Source: Loxodes magnus
Taxonomy: Eukaryota > Ciliophora > Karyorelictea > Loxodida > Loxodidae
Direction of reading: 5' to 3'
DNA: 64,000 bases
Assembly: GCA_946699065.1 (NCBI GenBank)
Contig: CAMPDV010000202.1
Coordinates: forward strand, 372,001-436,000
The notes beneath the pieces were generated by a model. It saw only the letters and a program-made list of their open reading frames with translations. It was not told where the DNA came from and ran no database searches. Both the position numbers and the translations under genes were made by a program. Of this stretch, positions 49,874 through 62,072 are shown one piece after another. How positions within the stretch are numbered: position 1 is the stretch's first letter; every line of letters begins with the position of its first letter.

Positions 49874-51360
49874 TCAATGTTAAGCTTTGTTTATTAGAAC
49901 TGTTTAATTATCTACGTAACCAAAAACGTCTAATTTTAGGATATCTGGTACTTTGCTTGCTAGTTAAGACATTGGTAGATACTGTCTATATAACTCTGCC
50001 AGTTTTCAGATGTTACGTTTAGTCTTACTTCTTAGTAACTTGAAACTGCTATTGCCATCTATTCTTGCTTCTCTATTTTTTAGGATAGATATCAACTATT
50101 CCATTTCTAGAGGAGAAAAATTAAGAGTACTTAAATAACTTAAAGCCTTTAGTGTTAATATTCTTAATCTAATTTAAAGAAAATTCTTGACAGAATTATT
50201 CCATACAAAAGAACAGGTATCTTAAGGTCTTAAGGGATAATCTTCATCTAAATCAGTAGCAAAATCACATTTTAGAGTAAATAAGGTATCTTATGCTTTT
50301 CCTTTTTGAGAGCTCACTATAAAATTTTCAGCTTAAGGAGCTCTGCAAACATAGATTATTTTTAGCTAGTACACTTGATCACTCTTTATACTTCAAAAGT
50401 TAATGTATGGTAATTTCCTAACTCTAGTTCTTATGCCTTAATTTATATAAACAATTTAGTGGCAAAGAAGGTAGCAGATTATCAAAATCTACCAGAATTT
50501 TGGTATCAAGAAGCTGTCTTTATATCTACACTTGAATTATAAGCAACTCCATACATTATAAAAAATTAGCTGGACTCATTTTTGCTATATTCATTATTCT
50601 GTATCAATATAGCCACTGGAGATACCTTGTTATTGGTTATATTTAAGTACATTTTGTCGGAGGTTTATTTTCGGTTGCTGAAATAGATATGTACATCAAG
50701 TTCACAAGAATGCTCATACTGAAATTACTATCCTTGTAAAGTAATGAAAGATGTAAAGAAATGACACTTTTCTTCTACTTCTTTTTTGATTGCCTCATTA
50801 TATGAAGTCTATTTTTAGTCTTTAACTTAACAATTTCATTCAAATCTTAATTCTTCACTCGGACTATCAATCACTATTTTATACAATGTGCAGTTATCTT
50901 ACTTAAGTCCTCTTTATATACTCATCACTAGAGATATAAACCTTCATCGACTTAACTAAATTAGCAAGCATAAGAAGATTTAAAATCTTCATTTTACCAG
51001 AATCTTAAAATAAGAAAATTACAAATAGACCTTCATAATGCTATCTAAGTATCTTAATTTCAATCTATAAATCTAAGACTATTTGACTTTATGTCTTTTT
51101 GATGAGTTAGACATTCTATTAGATAGTAACATTTTGCTTTTCTAAAGCTTTCAGGTAGATCATTAAGAGAAAGGTCATTATTATTAAAGACTTTTAATCT
51201 TGCCTCTGAGGTATATTTTTGTAAAGTTTTTGAAGTTTGATATCATTTAAAATATGAGATCAGTTAGAGCATGTAAAGTTATCTTTACTATGCATTAAAA
51301 TATCTATGTGATAAAAACTTATTTCCAATATAGCTTTAAACTTACTAAGGTTTCTGAAGG
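49874..51360 (-). CDS. REJ/PKD-type extracellular protein (5' end not resolved)
   Basis: Minus strand, UGA at 49874-49876. In order: FNNNDLSLNDLPESFRKAK, a Cys-containing part (DNCTLYKIVIDSPSEELRF), ELDVHIYFSNRKQ, SPVAILIQNNEYS, then GNYHTLTFE. A 26-nt intron at 50366-50391 (GTATAAAG...GTACTAG) joins this to LKIIYVCRAPQAENFIVS and KAQDTLFTLKCDF-ATDLDEDYPL, the typical REJ/PKD pattern of beta strands with a conserved Cys and an acidic loop. The C-terminal part (MEQLISILKNREARIDG, LKLDVFGYVDNQ) is helical. Such domains occur in ciliate and animal surface proteins related to polycystins. No membrane segment was seen in this portion. Confidence 0.6.
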
Positions 51361-52753
51361 AAAAAATCCAAAAAACTTATTTATCCAATTTAAAATAACT
51401 AAAGCAAATACCTTTTGGCATCAAAATTAGCACAAATTAGGATTTAAATATACAAGCTATCTATTCAAATTTAAACTTCATTACTTCAACTAATAACAAC
51501 AGATAGGTCAAAAAACATTCAACATAATTTAGTTAAATAACAATACTCTTAATATAATGAAAATCCCTAATAAATAGGAATTAATTAGTTAACTAAGCAC
51601 TGCATTTACTATTTAAGCGAAAAAGAATATACTTAATTATACCATTTTAGATCTATTTTAGTTGTGAAAATTACTAAAATAAATCTATTAAGCTAGATAA
51701 ACTTTTGTCAAGGCTTCTTGCTGTAAATATAATAAAATAAGCAGTTTAATAATTGTTTTATTTCTTCTCTTTGAAATGTGAATTAATGGACAATAATTAG
51801 AATCTCATATGTTTCTCATTTTATCAATACAAATTATCCTTATTATACTGGCTCTATTTAAGTTAGAAATGCCTACTCTAATTTTAAATTAATACTAAGA
51901 AGATTGAGTTTAAAGTCTCTCTTTAGTGTTAAAATGAAAATAATAATCTTAATAGCTTTTTTAATAACTATCTGATTAAAGAGTTTGAAATATGCTTATA
52001 ATATTAAATAGAGATATAAATAATTGAAAGTGCATCCATTTATACTTTTAGTTATAATTATATAATCTCAAACCTATTTAATAACTAAAGCTATTAATTC
52101 ACTAATCCTTCGTATTCCTTTTATTTATAGGTACTGACTAACTTTCTTTTTATGCTTTAGAGTATAAAATGCAGGAATAATATAGCTTCTTATTTATTAA
52201 ATTGGAAAATAAAGGTTTATTTATTTAGGTTACAGTTTAGTATTAATAGATGTAAATTGTCTATCTAACTTGTTAGCTTAAGAGTAAGTTAAAGCTTAAC
52301 TCTTTAACACACTTCTCTATTTTTAGTTTGACTAAAGCAAGCTAAAAAGGCTTTAATGCTATTTATTTGTAAATAAGGAAGTTAGTTAATTATAGGTTAA
52401 AAGATAGGAAATACTGAGTAAATAGAGTTCAAATGGTATTAAAAAGGAATAAAGTTAAATTGTTAGCTAGAAGATATAAGTAATTTGAAAGGTGATAAGT
52501 AGAAATAATTAGAACTATAGGATTGTAAGAGATAGGAATAAATATGAGTTGATTAGAGAAATTTTAGGAAGTGAAATAAGAATATTAGGATATAATATAT
52601 CCCACTACTAGTAATCATTAAGTTAACTTCATAATCAAATTATGATAAATATGCTACTATTAAGAAATCCCTTATTAGTTATAAAATAGTAAAGAAAGAG
52701 AATTAGAACTCTCATATTATTATCTTAAAATTTGTCTAGGAAAATAAGAAACT
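51361..52753. other. Less AT-biased region, partly coding, unresolved
   Basis: Probably contains the 5' part of the REJ gene on the minus strand and, near 52480-52570 on the plus strand, a coding-like piece (RIVRDRNKYELIREILGSE). Introns and starts could not be placed. Confidence 0.3.
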
Positions 52754-53210
52754 ATGTTCATTAATATTCTTGAAGAAAGACCCAATTCATTAAGGGTCTA
52801 AAAATTAATAGAAGAAGCTTCAAAGTAAAAACCACATAAAAAGTTTATCAATTTAGATAAAGCATTTGCTATTATAATTTTTCAACGTAACTAATTAAAT
52901 ATTTCTAAAGCTTAGTAAATGATAAATAAGGCAAAAGAAAGTAAAAAGGGACATCATATATAAAATGATTGTTTTATGAATTATACAATTAAGGTTCAAA
53001 ACCAGTTCATATAATTTTCTAGATTTTAATTGATTTAATATCTCTAATATTTAAGATAAAAGTAAATAGGATTATCTACCTATCTCAAAGGTGAATAAAA
53101 TTAAAAAATTTTGCTGAAATAGAGATATAAAAATCCTTATGACTTGATAATTTTAATTAAGTAGCTTGCTATTATATAAAATATATTAATTAATTGAAGA
53201 ACTCTACATT
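52754..53210 (+). CDS. Hypothetical protein, 3' end uncertain
   Basis: ATG 52754: MFINILEERPNSLRVQKLIE, then KKFINLDKAFAIIIFQRNQ and SKAQQMINKAKESKKGHH, a helical soluble protein by appearance. The frame remains protein-like to about 53200 (YLKGEQNQKILLKQRYKN), but no clear UGA end was found. Unknown family. Confidence 0.42.
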
Positions 53211-53770
53211 ATAATTTAATGTGCTTAAGTATAAGAGATATTTTAAATCTCATAATTCCGAAGAAATCCCTAGTATAATTTTAAGAGATATTAAAAATAG
53301 GTAGAATAAGAGTCGGTATATCTTTTATAGACTGAAGATCTAAAACTTAATGAAAGTTGATGAATTTATTTAAGGTTGTAATGTTTGATTTAATTATCTT
53401 AAGCAAAAATAAATAAAAAATTAAGTATTCATATAATAAAATTCAACAGATATATGGTTATTTTCATTAGAAATTCATTTCCTTAGAAATCTTCTTTAGG
53501 ATGGTCTGTAAAATATCTATTTATTCTATGCTTCATAGAGATTAAATATTTACAAACCAGTCATTCATATAACTTTTATGAAGCTATAAATTTCCTTATA
53601 TAATAGCATTGATATTGTAAGTTTTGGTTTATCATTTGGATAATGAAAATTAATGTAAAATATTTAAAGATTAAAGTAGCTCTGGATACCTAGAATACTC
53701 TATTTACTTTATTTTTCAATTCGTTAAAATTACAAAAATTTCTATTTAATTAAAGAAATAAAATGCTAAA

Positions 53771-54872
53771 ATGTATAAAATGGAAAATTAGCCAAATACC
53801 TTTAAATAAGAGACTAAAAAGAGTTTACTGATAGAACTGTGAGAAGGTACTTTGGCTAATTTCGCTGATATTAATAAAATCCTTGCTAATTGTGGATTTA
53901 CTTGAGAGACTGAGGAAACTTAATAGGATACTTAGTAATAATAAACCAAGAATTCCAAGTTCCTGAATCGCTGAAAGCAAATTAATTTAGCTGTAGGAAA
54001 TTATTTCGCCTTATTGTTTATGATGAAAATTTAATTAATTCAGTTGATAGTAGGAAGTTTATCCTTAATGTGCATCTGAAATTATCGAAGAGGTAAAATC
54101 GAGAGAATTAGAAAATTTGGTTAGAAGCATGGAAGGTAATGATAATAGCATTAAGGATAAAGACTAGCATGACTCAATTTTCATCAAGTGCTAGATAGTA
54201 GTAACGTTAATAAAAAGCAAGAGGAATCTCTTCCTTCTCCTCCTGTAGTAGTAAGAAGCTAACACTTCCAAAATCTATTTCGAAAGATTCCTACCTTCGG
54301 AAGCTTCAGCTAAATTACTGGCTTTAGAATAGATTATTTGATTTTTTCCTTCAGCAAAATTTATGCTTAATTAGGAAGTCTTCAATTTCCATAAAGGTTT
54401 TGAGTTATAATATGAAGCTAAGGTAGCAAGAATTTAGCAAGCAAGACCTTCTTCTAGCTTGATAATAAGATTGACAAACTAAAGAGATATAAGCTTCGAA
54501 TTAAAATAAGAAGAGCGATGCTTTGTATTCTAAGACAACTAACTAATAGGTGAAGTTTCGACATTACTTTGCATGGTTGTTTCAGAAGGATTGCAAAATG
54601 CCTTTTATTTTATTCTATGAAAGGAGAAAGAAATTCCTACTAAAGAAATAGAGTTATGAGACTAGAGTTTTTTCTCTTTTATGATCTGAACCGTTGAAAC
54701 TCTAAAGGAGAAATAATGATAGTAAAGGGAATTTCTCTGCCTAATTCCTAAGCTATTCAATGATATTAAAGGATGCTTTGTTGTAATCTTTTTATTTGAA
54801 GAAACAATTCATGTGAAATGGTTGATTTGAGTTATATCTATTATTTAAATATTCTGTTTACTAAATATCTGA
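53771..54872 (+). CDS. Hypothetical protein of the 49-57 kb locus, contains probable intron
   Basis: ATG 53771 or 53780 gives MENQPNTFKQETKKS and LLIELWEGTLANFADINKIL. Between about 53960 and 54080 the frame changes, then a long strongly coding stretch follows: SEIIEEVKSRELENLVRSME, PSEASAKLLALEQIIW, RPSSSLIIRLTNQRDISFEL, QLIGEVSTLLCMVVSEG, and SFMIWTVETLKEKQ, to UGA 54870-54872. That UGA could also be Trp, since coding-like sequence goes on. Family not recognised. The beta-rich middle could be a ligand-binding domain next to the REJ gene. Confidence 0.5.
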
Positions 54873-57258
54873 AATGATAGATTCTATATAAGAAGGGTAA
54901 ACTGAAGAAATTGAAAATCTAAGTCGAATATGTTCTAAGCTATAACCAAACTTAAACACCTTCTAATGTAGTGTGTCAAATGTGAGATATCAATGAAAAA
55001 AGTGAGGAAATGGAATATCATGCTCAATAGAAAAAATCCAACTAGCTAATTATTATAGGTGTAAATTGTAGTTAGTCAGGAATTATTATATTCGCTTCAG
55101 TTGTATAAGAGTTAAAAGAATAAGAAAAGAGGAAAAAATGAAGAAAAGCAAGATTAAGAGAATCAAATTTAGAAAGAGAGAAACGAAGAAATGTAAATTA
55201 TGAAGAATCAAACTTAGGACTGGACTTAAATGAAAAAAGAGAGGATAATGGAAATTAGACAAGTTATAAGAATCCAGTTCCTGCTTAATCATTAATAATC
55301 TTATGTTTAATATTTTTCAATTTATATATTTATAATTCAGCATGTAATGTCAAAGAAAAAAGAAAATTTAGATAGAGCTTTATATTTTAGTTCTTTAAAT
55401 CTGCCAAACTATCCCAATGAACAATTAATGTTTTCATGACAGTTCCTTGATTAAAGATTCAATCCCAAGCTCTAAAAAAAATTAATTTTGTATATAGATC
55501 TTACTATTGCCTCATGATGCTTTCTCGTAAACCTTATAATTGTTACTTAATAGAAAAGTTTAGAATAAGATTTTGGAGTTATGGTTTTATTAGGTTTAGA
55601 AATGCCTATAAAGAAGTAATTTGCATAAGGATTCTAATATAGTTTAAGAAAATCTAGTAAACCATTATTTTAACTTCTGCATTTTATTCTTAAATTCCAT
55701 TTCATGCATTTTCACGTTTTTTAACACTGAAGAAACTATTCTTGACTATCTTGTCTCTTTATCAGCTACTTTTTCTATTATCTCTATTTGATCTATTATA
55801 GTCTTTTTATTGCGATATAATTCTCAAAAAGATGCTTAGACTGCAAATGAATAAAACTATATCCTAAATATCATAAGCAGTTCATCCTCCTTAAGATGGT
55901 AATTAGATAAAGAAAGGTTAAAATGAGAAAAGGAAGTGACTTAACTAGCCTAAAAGTAACTTCTAGATCTATGCTATGGTTGAAGATAGCACGACTTACT
56001 TAATAAAGATACTTTATAGCATAAATAAATAATACATAACGTGATGTTAATGAATCTTATATACATCAGTAAACTAAAGTCCAATACATGAGTAATGACT
56101 ATATCAATGATGATGGGTAGATAAAGAGTAAAGCATATGGAGAGACAAAACAATTATTTCTTAAAAATAGTTTAAAAAAAACTCGAAGATTAAAAAGGAA
56201 ATTTCAAATCAGTCTGAAGACACATTAACCACTATGCAAAACTAAGAAGAAATTATCGTTCCTTCTTACTCTAGTTATTTTCCTTAAAATCTATATTCTA
56301 AAAAGGAAATTCAGAGACTCGTTCAATCATTTTTATCATTTTACTTAAAAAATTAATAATATTAAGTCTTCTATTATCCTCTCTTTATATTAAGTTCTCC
56401 ACTAAATTATAGAACAATTTTAATCTTTAAATATTCCTGTTAGTCTTCAAATTCTTAAAAGTTTAGACTAATTTCTTTTCTCTCTTAATCAAGCACTTTT
56501 CATTTAATGCTTAAATATATCTTTCTTTATATCCTAATTTCAATATCTAGACTCATATTTAAATAAAATGCATATGTTTAAGATCTATTCCTTTCTATCT
56601 ATAATTAACAACCTATTAGGAAAAAGTTTATAGTTGACTAGTTAGACACTAATTCTAGCATTCCCTTAAAATTTTTATTATCTTTAACATCTTCTATGAT
56701 TTTAAGCTTTTAAAGAATCCAAACTTATTTACTTCTTTCTCAACCTATTTTCAGAAATATCTAGATGTTCTATCTACTTACTAGCATTCTCATAATTTGA
56801 TATAGTTTTTTGGATATGAATATTAATCTAATTAGTAGATTACTAACTAGGATAGAAGTTAGAATAATAATGAATTAGAAGCTAAGTCTTTCTTTTATTA
56901 ATAGCTATATCATGGTATGAAGAGTATACTTAGGAATGGCTATTGATTAACATCTTAGCAGCACTATAATTTTAATTTCTACCTTTAGAGCAAAAGCTAT
57001 TCAGATATTCTTTTCTAATTAGTAGCGTAAATTTACCAAGATTTATTGTTATAAAGTAATAAACCAGCAAATAGAAATAAATAGGATAACTAGCATATTC
57101 TGAGTTGTGAAACAGAATAACAATAGAATAAAAGAAATAAGATTGATATTAAACTAAAAGTAGCTATATAATTAAAACTATTAATGATAAAGATAATTAG
57201 TAATAATTAATTGAAATATAATAGCATAGCTATTATTATATATATTTCTTTAAAACCG
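54873..57258 (+). other. Membrane-protein-like coding region, gene structure unresolved
   Basis: Contains a hydrophobic segment (LIIIGVNCSQSGIIIFASVV, near 55040), a highly charged stretch (QELKEQEKRKKWRKAR and LREREK-like) up to about 55250, and a second hydrophobic one (SLIILCLIFFNLYI). Further hydrophobic pieces occur at 55690-55800. This looks like a multi-pass or single-pass membrane protein split by short introns, perhaps continuing the preceding gene. I could not fix exon borders. Confidence 0.35.
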
Positions 57259-57261
57259 CCA

Positions 57262-57745
57262 TAGTTGTTCGAAGGTGAACAACAAGGTCATCTTCATCAG
57301 AGGTTGGGCGAGTTAAGTACTCATAATCGACTTCATGTCTTCCTCTGCTTTGGTTTGACCTCGAGACATAAGATTCTTAGACCTTCGACACTGGATTGGC
57401 TTCGTTTATTTTTAATTCTGGAACTAAAAAGAAATAATATTGCGAGCTTCATCAGAGGTGGGGAATTTAAGTACCCATAATTGACACATGTCGTCCTCTG
57501 CTTTGGTGATGCAATGAGACACAATCCTACCATGTCCTTGGACCTCCAGCAAGTATTAAAGATTACGAGTATTCTAAAATTATATCAGTATTGAACATTT
57601 TTATCAGTACTGAATAATTATACTAGTATTGAACAAGGTCTACCAGTATCTGATAATTTTATCAGTAAGAAACATTCTTGTCAGTATGAAATATTTTTTT
57701 AAAGAGCTGCGCACCAATGAGAGTGCTACGCGCTCTATAATCAAA
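57262..57745 (+). mobile_element. SINE family D: internal dimer plus minisatellite plus common tail
   Basis: Two related monomers start CTTCATCAGAGGTTGGG (near 57293) and CTTCATCAGAGGTGGGG (near 57450), each followed by TAAGTACxCATAAT and CCTCTGCTTTGGT. Then about six imperfect 18-20-bp repeats (TCAGTATTGAACA type) lie at 57585-57690, and the common tail AAAGAGCTGCGCACC...GCGCTCTATAATC at 57703-57742. The body is unrelated to A, B and C. Confidence 0.75.
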
Positions 57746-57984
57746 TTTATTTATTAATAAGTAAACTATTACAACTACTTCAAAAATCTTAATAATATAA
57801 TAATCATAAGTAAATAATTTAAATCTTAATAAGACTAAAATAATTAGATAAATAATAAAAGGATCAAATATAATAAAATATTTATTACTTAATTAAAAAT
57901 TACATTATTGACTTTATCTACTTAATTGTCAATACTCGCTTTTGTCATTTTAAAAAATATCTCAAGCGTAATAATATAATTAAT

Positions 57985-58470
57985 AAGGAATTTAATTTGG
58001 AAAAGCAGGAAAGAGTATTGAAGCTATCGAATATTTTGATATAGCTATTATAATAGACCCTAAAAAAGCAAATTTTTGTTTTAAAATGAATTGTACTTTA
58101 AAAGTTAGAAAAATGCAACGAAGCCCCCTAGAGCTACAATATAGATCTCAAGCAGGATCTAATCGTGTAAGTGCTCATGTATTAAAGTAGTTGATCTGAA
58201 AAAATTGGGAAAAAAATGAACCCAATGAAAGTTTTAATTAAGCTATAAAGCTAAACAATGCCAATCCAATCTACTTAAAAATAAAGGTTTTTCTCTCTAA
58301 ATTTAGGAAATTATCGTGAAGGAATATAATGTTTCAAAACTACCATTTAACTTGATAATAGATATGTGGATACTTATTATGATAAAGGTCTTTGTCTTCA
58401 CACCAAAAATGGGAATCAAGAAGAAATATAATCTTCCATAAAGGAAACTATCTAAATACGAATCTTAAAT
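57985..58470 (+). pseudogene. TPR-repeat protein fragment, frames broken
   Basis: At least three tetratricopeptide repeats are readable but in different frames: SIEAIEYFDIAIIIDPKKA, CNEAPQSYNIDLKQD, NESFNQAIKLNNANPIYL, and NYREGIQCFKTTIQLDNRY with YYDKGLCLHTK. Spacing between repeats fits the 34-residue unit. Frame changes could be indels or tiny introns. I favour a decayed gene. It may belong with the coiled-coil gene downstream. Confidence 0.55.
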
Positions 58471-58574
58471 TAATCAAAAAAAACTCAATAAAGTCCACCA
58501 ATAAAAGAAAGAAAAAAAGAAAAAATAATAAAGAAGTTCTTACAGTAAAAAATGGGAATTAAGAGGTTCGAAAA

Positions 58575-59096
58575 TGGACAAAAGAAATTTGATTCTGATA
58601 AGAAATTCTAGAGGAATTGCATAAAATAGTTTGTGACAAATAGAAACAACTAATCTGATAGATATAAAAAAATGTATGCATTGCCTGGAGTAAGTAAAGA
58701 ATAGAGTGATAAAAAAAAATTTAAGATTAAGTGAAGAGAAAATGCACAATTAAAAAGCTTACAAAATTAAACTAATAAGTATAGAAAATAAAATCTAAGA
58801 GTTAAATGTTTAAAATGATCTTTATAATAAAGAAAAAAAACAAAGAAATTTAGATATAGCTGGAGAAAAAGATACTCAATATAAAAAAGTAAATATATCT
58901 TAGTAAGCAAAGTTTTGATGGCTGGAGGGCTAAAGTCATTTTGTGCTATTTTGTAAAAGAAATATTGATGGAGAAAAAGATTTTAAATCTAAAAAAAAGG
59001 TTGAATTTTAAGAGACTGTAGTGTAATATGATAAGTTAAAAATACCTTAAAGAAGAAATATAATCTAAAGAATGCTTCTTTTTAATTTAGATTTGA
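58575..59096 (+). CDS. Hypothetical coiled-coil protein
   Basis: Frame ending at UGA 59094-59096 is heptad-like: EILEELHKIVCDKQKQL, KNKEIQIQLEKKILNIKKQ, then SFDGWRAKVILCYFVKEIL. The start is not resolved. It may be the 3' exon of the TPR gene. Family unknown. Confidence 0.42.
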
Positions 59097-59622
59097 AAAA
59101 AATAAGTTAAACGTTTCAATAAGATAAGATTTTTAAAAGATCTTAAATAAGTTTTAATTGAATGCTTTTAAAAATTAAAATAGAAAAAAAAGTCATCAAA
59201 AGGAAATTCAAATAAAATAAAATGTAAACATAAGAATTGTTAAAAAAATTATTGAAAAAAACACGTAAAATTAAAAACTGTGAGTTTTTCAATCGTAGTT
59301 AATTTTTAAAATAAGTATAAAATATGCGAAATAAAAAATAAAAAATTTTAAGAATAATCAAAACTAAAAAAAAAGAAAGTGTCAAAAAAATAAGAAAAAA
59401 CTAAGAAAAAACAGATTATTGCAAAGATATAAAAAGAAGAAAAAAATTTAAAAGAGTTAAGGAATAAAAATCAAGTTCAAAAAAAAAAGGGAAAAAACAT
59501 GATGATTTTACTTCGTCTTTTAAATTTATATTTAAATTAAAAAAAATCAGAATAACAATACCAAAAAATGCTTCTGCTTTTTTATAAAAATGTTCTTAGT
59601 TCTCAATAAGCTTACGCTTACT

Positions 59623-60960
59623 TCAGGCCTTAAAATATTGCAAGTTTTTCTTTTTGCTTTAAGCTTTGGGTTGCCTTCCATCTATTTCAGTTTGCTCTAA
59701 CTAAGCTTTATGGCTTTTTATGTAAGCAGACTTTTTCAAGTTTTTTTTAAATCTTGGTTTATTTATTTCATAAGATTTCTTCTGGGTTATATTCGTTTTT
59801 TTCCTATTTTTTTTATTTTTTTCTGTGATTTTACAATGTTTTTTTGTTTTTTTCAGCTTTTACATAATTTTATAAGTTTTGTCTTTTTTGTTTTTTTTGT
59901 TTTAGTGCTTTTTAAAGACTTTTTGATATCGACCTTCTAACAACTAACATTTTTTTCTGTTTTGTTTTTGTTTTTAACTAAAGATATCGCAGACTTATAT
60001 TCTTCTTTTCTTCAATTTTTTTTCTTATCTTTTTTCAACATCTGTTCTTTTTTATAATAAAAAATTTTTACTTTTTTTTCTTTAACAATCTCGTTTATAT
60101 TTAAGGTATTGTTTTCTTTTTAATTTTTTTTAGTCTTTTGATATTTTAAAATTTACTTTTTTTTCATGTTTCTAATTTCTTTTTAGAGTTAGTTTTTCAT
60201 ATTCTGATCTCTTTTTTTAGTTCTTTTTTTCTGTTTTACTTAAATATATATTTTTTATTTTTAAGTTCTCTTTTTTTGCATTAATTTTAATTTAAAGTAT
60301 TTTTGATTTACTTGTACTTCGATGATAAAAGTATATGAAATTTAAAATTTTTATTTTTTTACTTTCGATTTCTCTATTGGACTTTTTATTAAATTTTTCA
60401 AAAGTTCTTTTTTAAAGTTTTCATTCAGTTTTCCCTAGATTATTTCTTGATTCTACTTCAAACTATTCTTATTTACTTTTATTTATTTTCTAGACTTCAA
60501 TAATTACTTTTTAAATTTCTTGATTTCAAATGATTCGTTTTTAGATCATTTTTTTTCATTTTTTCATTTTTTTGACTTGATTTTTTTAATATTATTTTTA
60601 TTTTGCAAACATTTTTTCTGATTTGTTAATAAAGTTTTTATGTTTTTTTTTACCATTTTTAAATTTTGCTGATTTTAAATTTAAGATTTTTGTTATATTT
60701 TTCTTTTTTGTTCAATCCCTTTTTTAATTTTGTTTTAATTTTTTAATTTAAACATACAATTTTTAACATAAGGTTATAAGTTCCATGTTTTTATTTTTGA
60801 ATTTTTTATGATTATTTCATTAACATTTTCGTTTAAAATATTTTTTTCTTATATATTGTTTTTTTTTGGCTTTACTATTACTTACGATTTCCATTTTAAA
60901 GTGCATTTTTTATTTATTTTTGAATTTTTTTTTTTTGTAGAAAAATTAAAACTTTTTTCT
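59623..60960 (-). CDS. Lysine-rich protein
   Basis: The strand bias here (T-runs on plus, A-runs on minus) reflects a very Lys-rich product on the minus strand. Readable parts: LNLKSAKFKNGKKKHKNF, EVQKINKSKQEQFEVESRN, KVFKKHQNKKNKKDKTYK, KKNRKKTNITQKKSYEIN, SHKAQLEQTEIDGRQPKA, with UGA at 59623-59625. The start and any introns are not resolved. Probably a nucleic-acid-associated or disordered protein. Confidence 0.42.
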
Positions 60961-60983
60961 TTATATTTATTTTATTAAATGAA

Positions 60984-61016
60984 ATAAAATATTATATTAT
61001 ATTATATTATATTATA
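60984..61016. repeat. (TATTA)n microsatellite
   Basis: About six TATTA units in a row between the lysine-rich gene and an AT-rich spacer. Confidence 0.8.
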
Positions 61017-62072
61017 GATGCTTTACGTTTTTCATCCAGCGTTTAACAGGTTTAAATTTTTTTCCATTTTTTTTAATTTTTAAAACGAATAAAAAAATAA
61101 AATATTTAATATAATAGAAAAAATTATATTTATTTTAATAAAAATTATATTTAACTTAAAGAAAATATACGCAGGAAAAATTTAATTTAAGGAATTAAGA
61201 AGGAAGAAAAAGTAATTTTATATCAATTTTATCTAAAACAAGATCTTCATATAATTTCTTTATAATCCTACTTTTAAGCTTAATACTAATTATAAAAAAA
61301 TATAAAATCAAGAAGAAGTGAAAGAATTTCTAAACATCTTTTAAGCCTTTTTAAATAAAAAAACGACTTTTTTATATAATTTTAAGAGAAAAATTTAAAA
61401 ATATAAAATTTGTATCTAAAAATAAAAAAATTGAAAAATTGAATAAAAGCATGATAAATTAGAAACTAAAATAAAAAAGTTAGAGATGCTATTTAAATAA
61501 TAAGTCTCTTATTAACTATAAAAAATTAAGATATATCCAATTAATGGAAAAGTTAATTTATATTTATCAAGCCAAAACTTAAAATTTCATTAATGTTTTT
61601 ATGAGATGATTTATGTGAAGAAATGACAGAAAACTTTTTACTAACTTTTGCTATATCATGACTGTTCCTAAAAAAATGTTTTTTGAATAATCAGAAGTTT
61701 GTTTAATGATAAATGAATGTCTTTAAAAAAATATAAAATAATCCAATATTTTAAGAAATTATTTTTTGATTTTTTATATTTACTCCTTCTTAAATGTAAT
61801 AGTTTAACGACTTCTGAATAAATGTGATAAAATTTCACAATATTTTCTTTAAATAAAGAAAAGGAAACGAATAATGATATAATTCGCATCTAAAAAATTA
61901 AGAAAAAATTATTGAAATATATAAATAGAGAATATAACCAAGAAATGAGTAATAAATAGTTATTCAAATACTTGAAAAACAGACCCTCGAAGTAAAAAAA
62001 AGAAAATATGACTGGAATGAAATAATAAAAATCTTGTTTTTAAAAAAAAACTAAAACATGAACTTTACGGTA
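61017..62072. other. AT-rich spacer
   Basis: No supported gene or repeat, apart from A-rich stretches with weak Lys-rich coding character. Confidence 0.35.

Noticed and set aside
57265..57533. Two overlapping open frames on opposite strands
   Set aside because: Both lie in the dimer part of SINE D. GC-richer repeat sequence simply lacks stop triplets.
59700..60900. Long polypyrimidine tract as a special DNA structure
   Set aside because: It is explained by Lys codons (AAA/AAG) of a gene on the minus strand.
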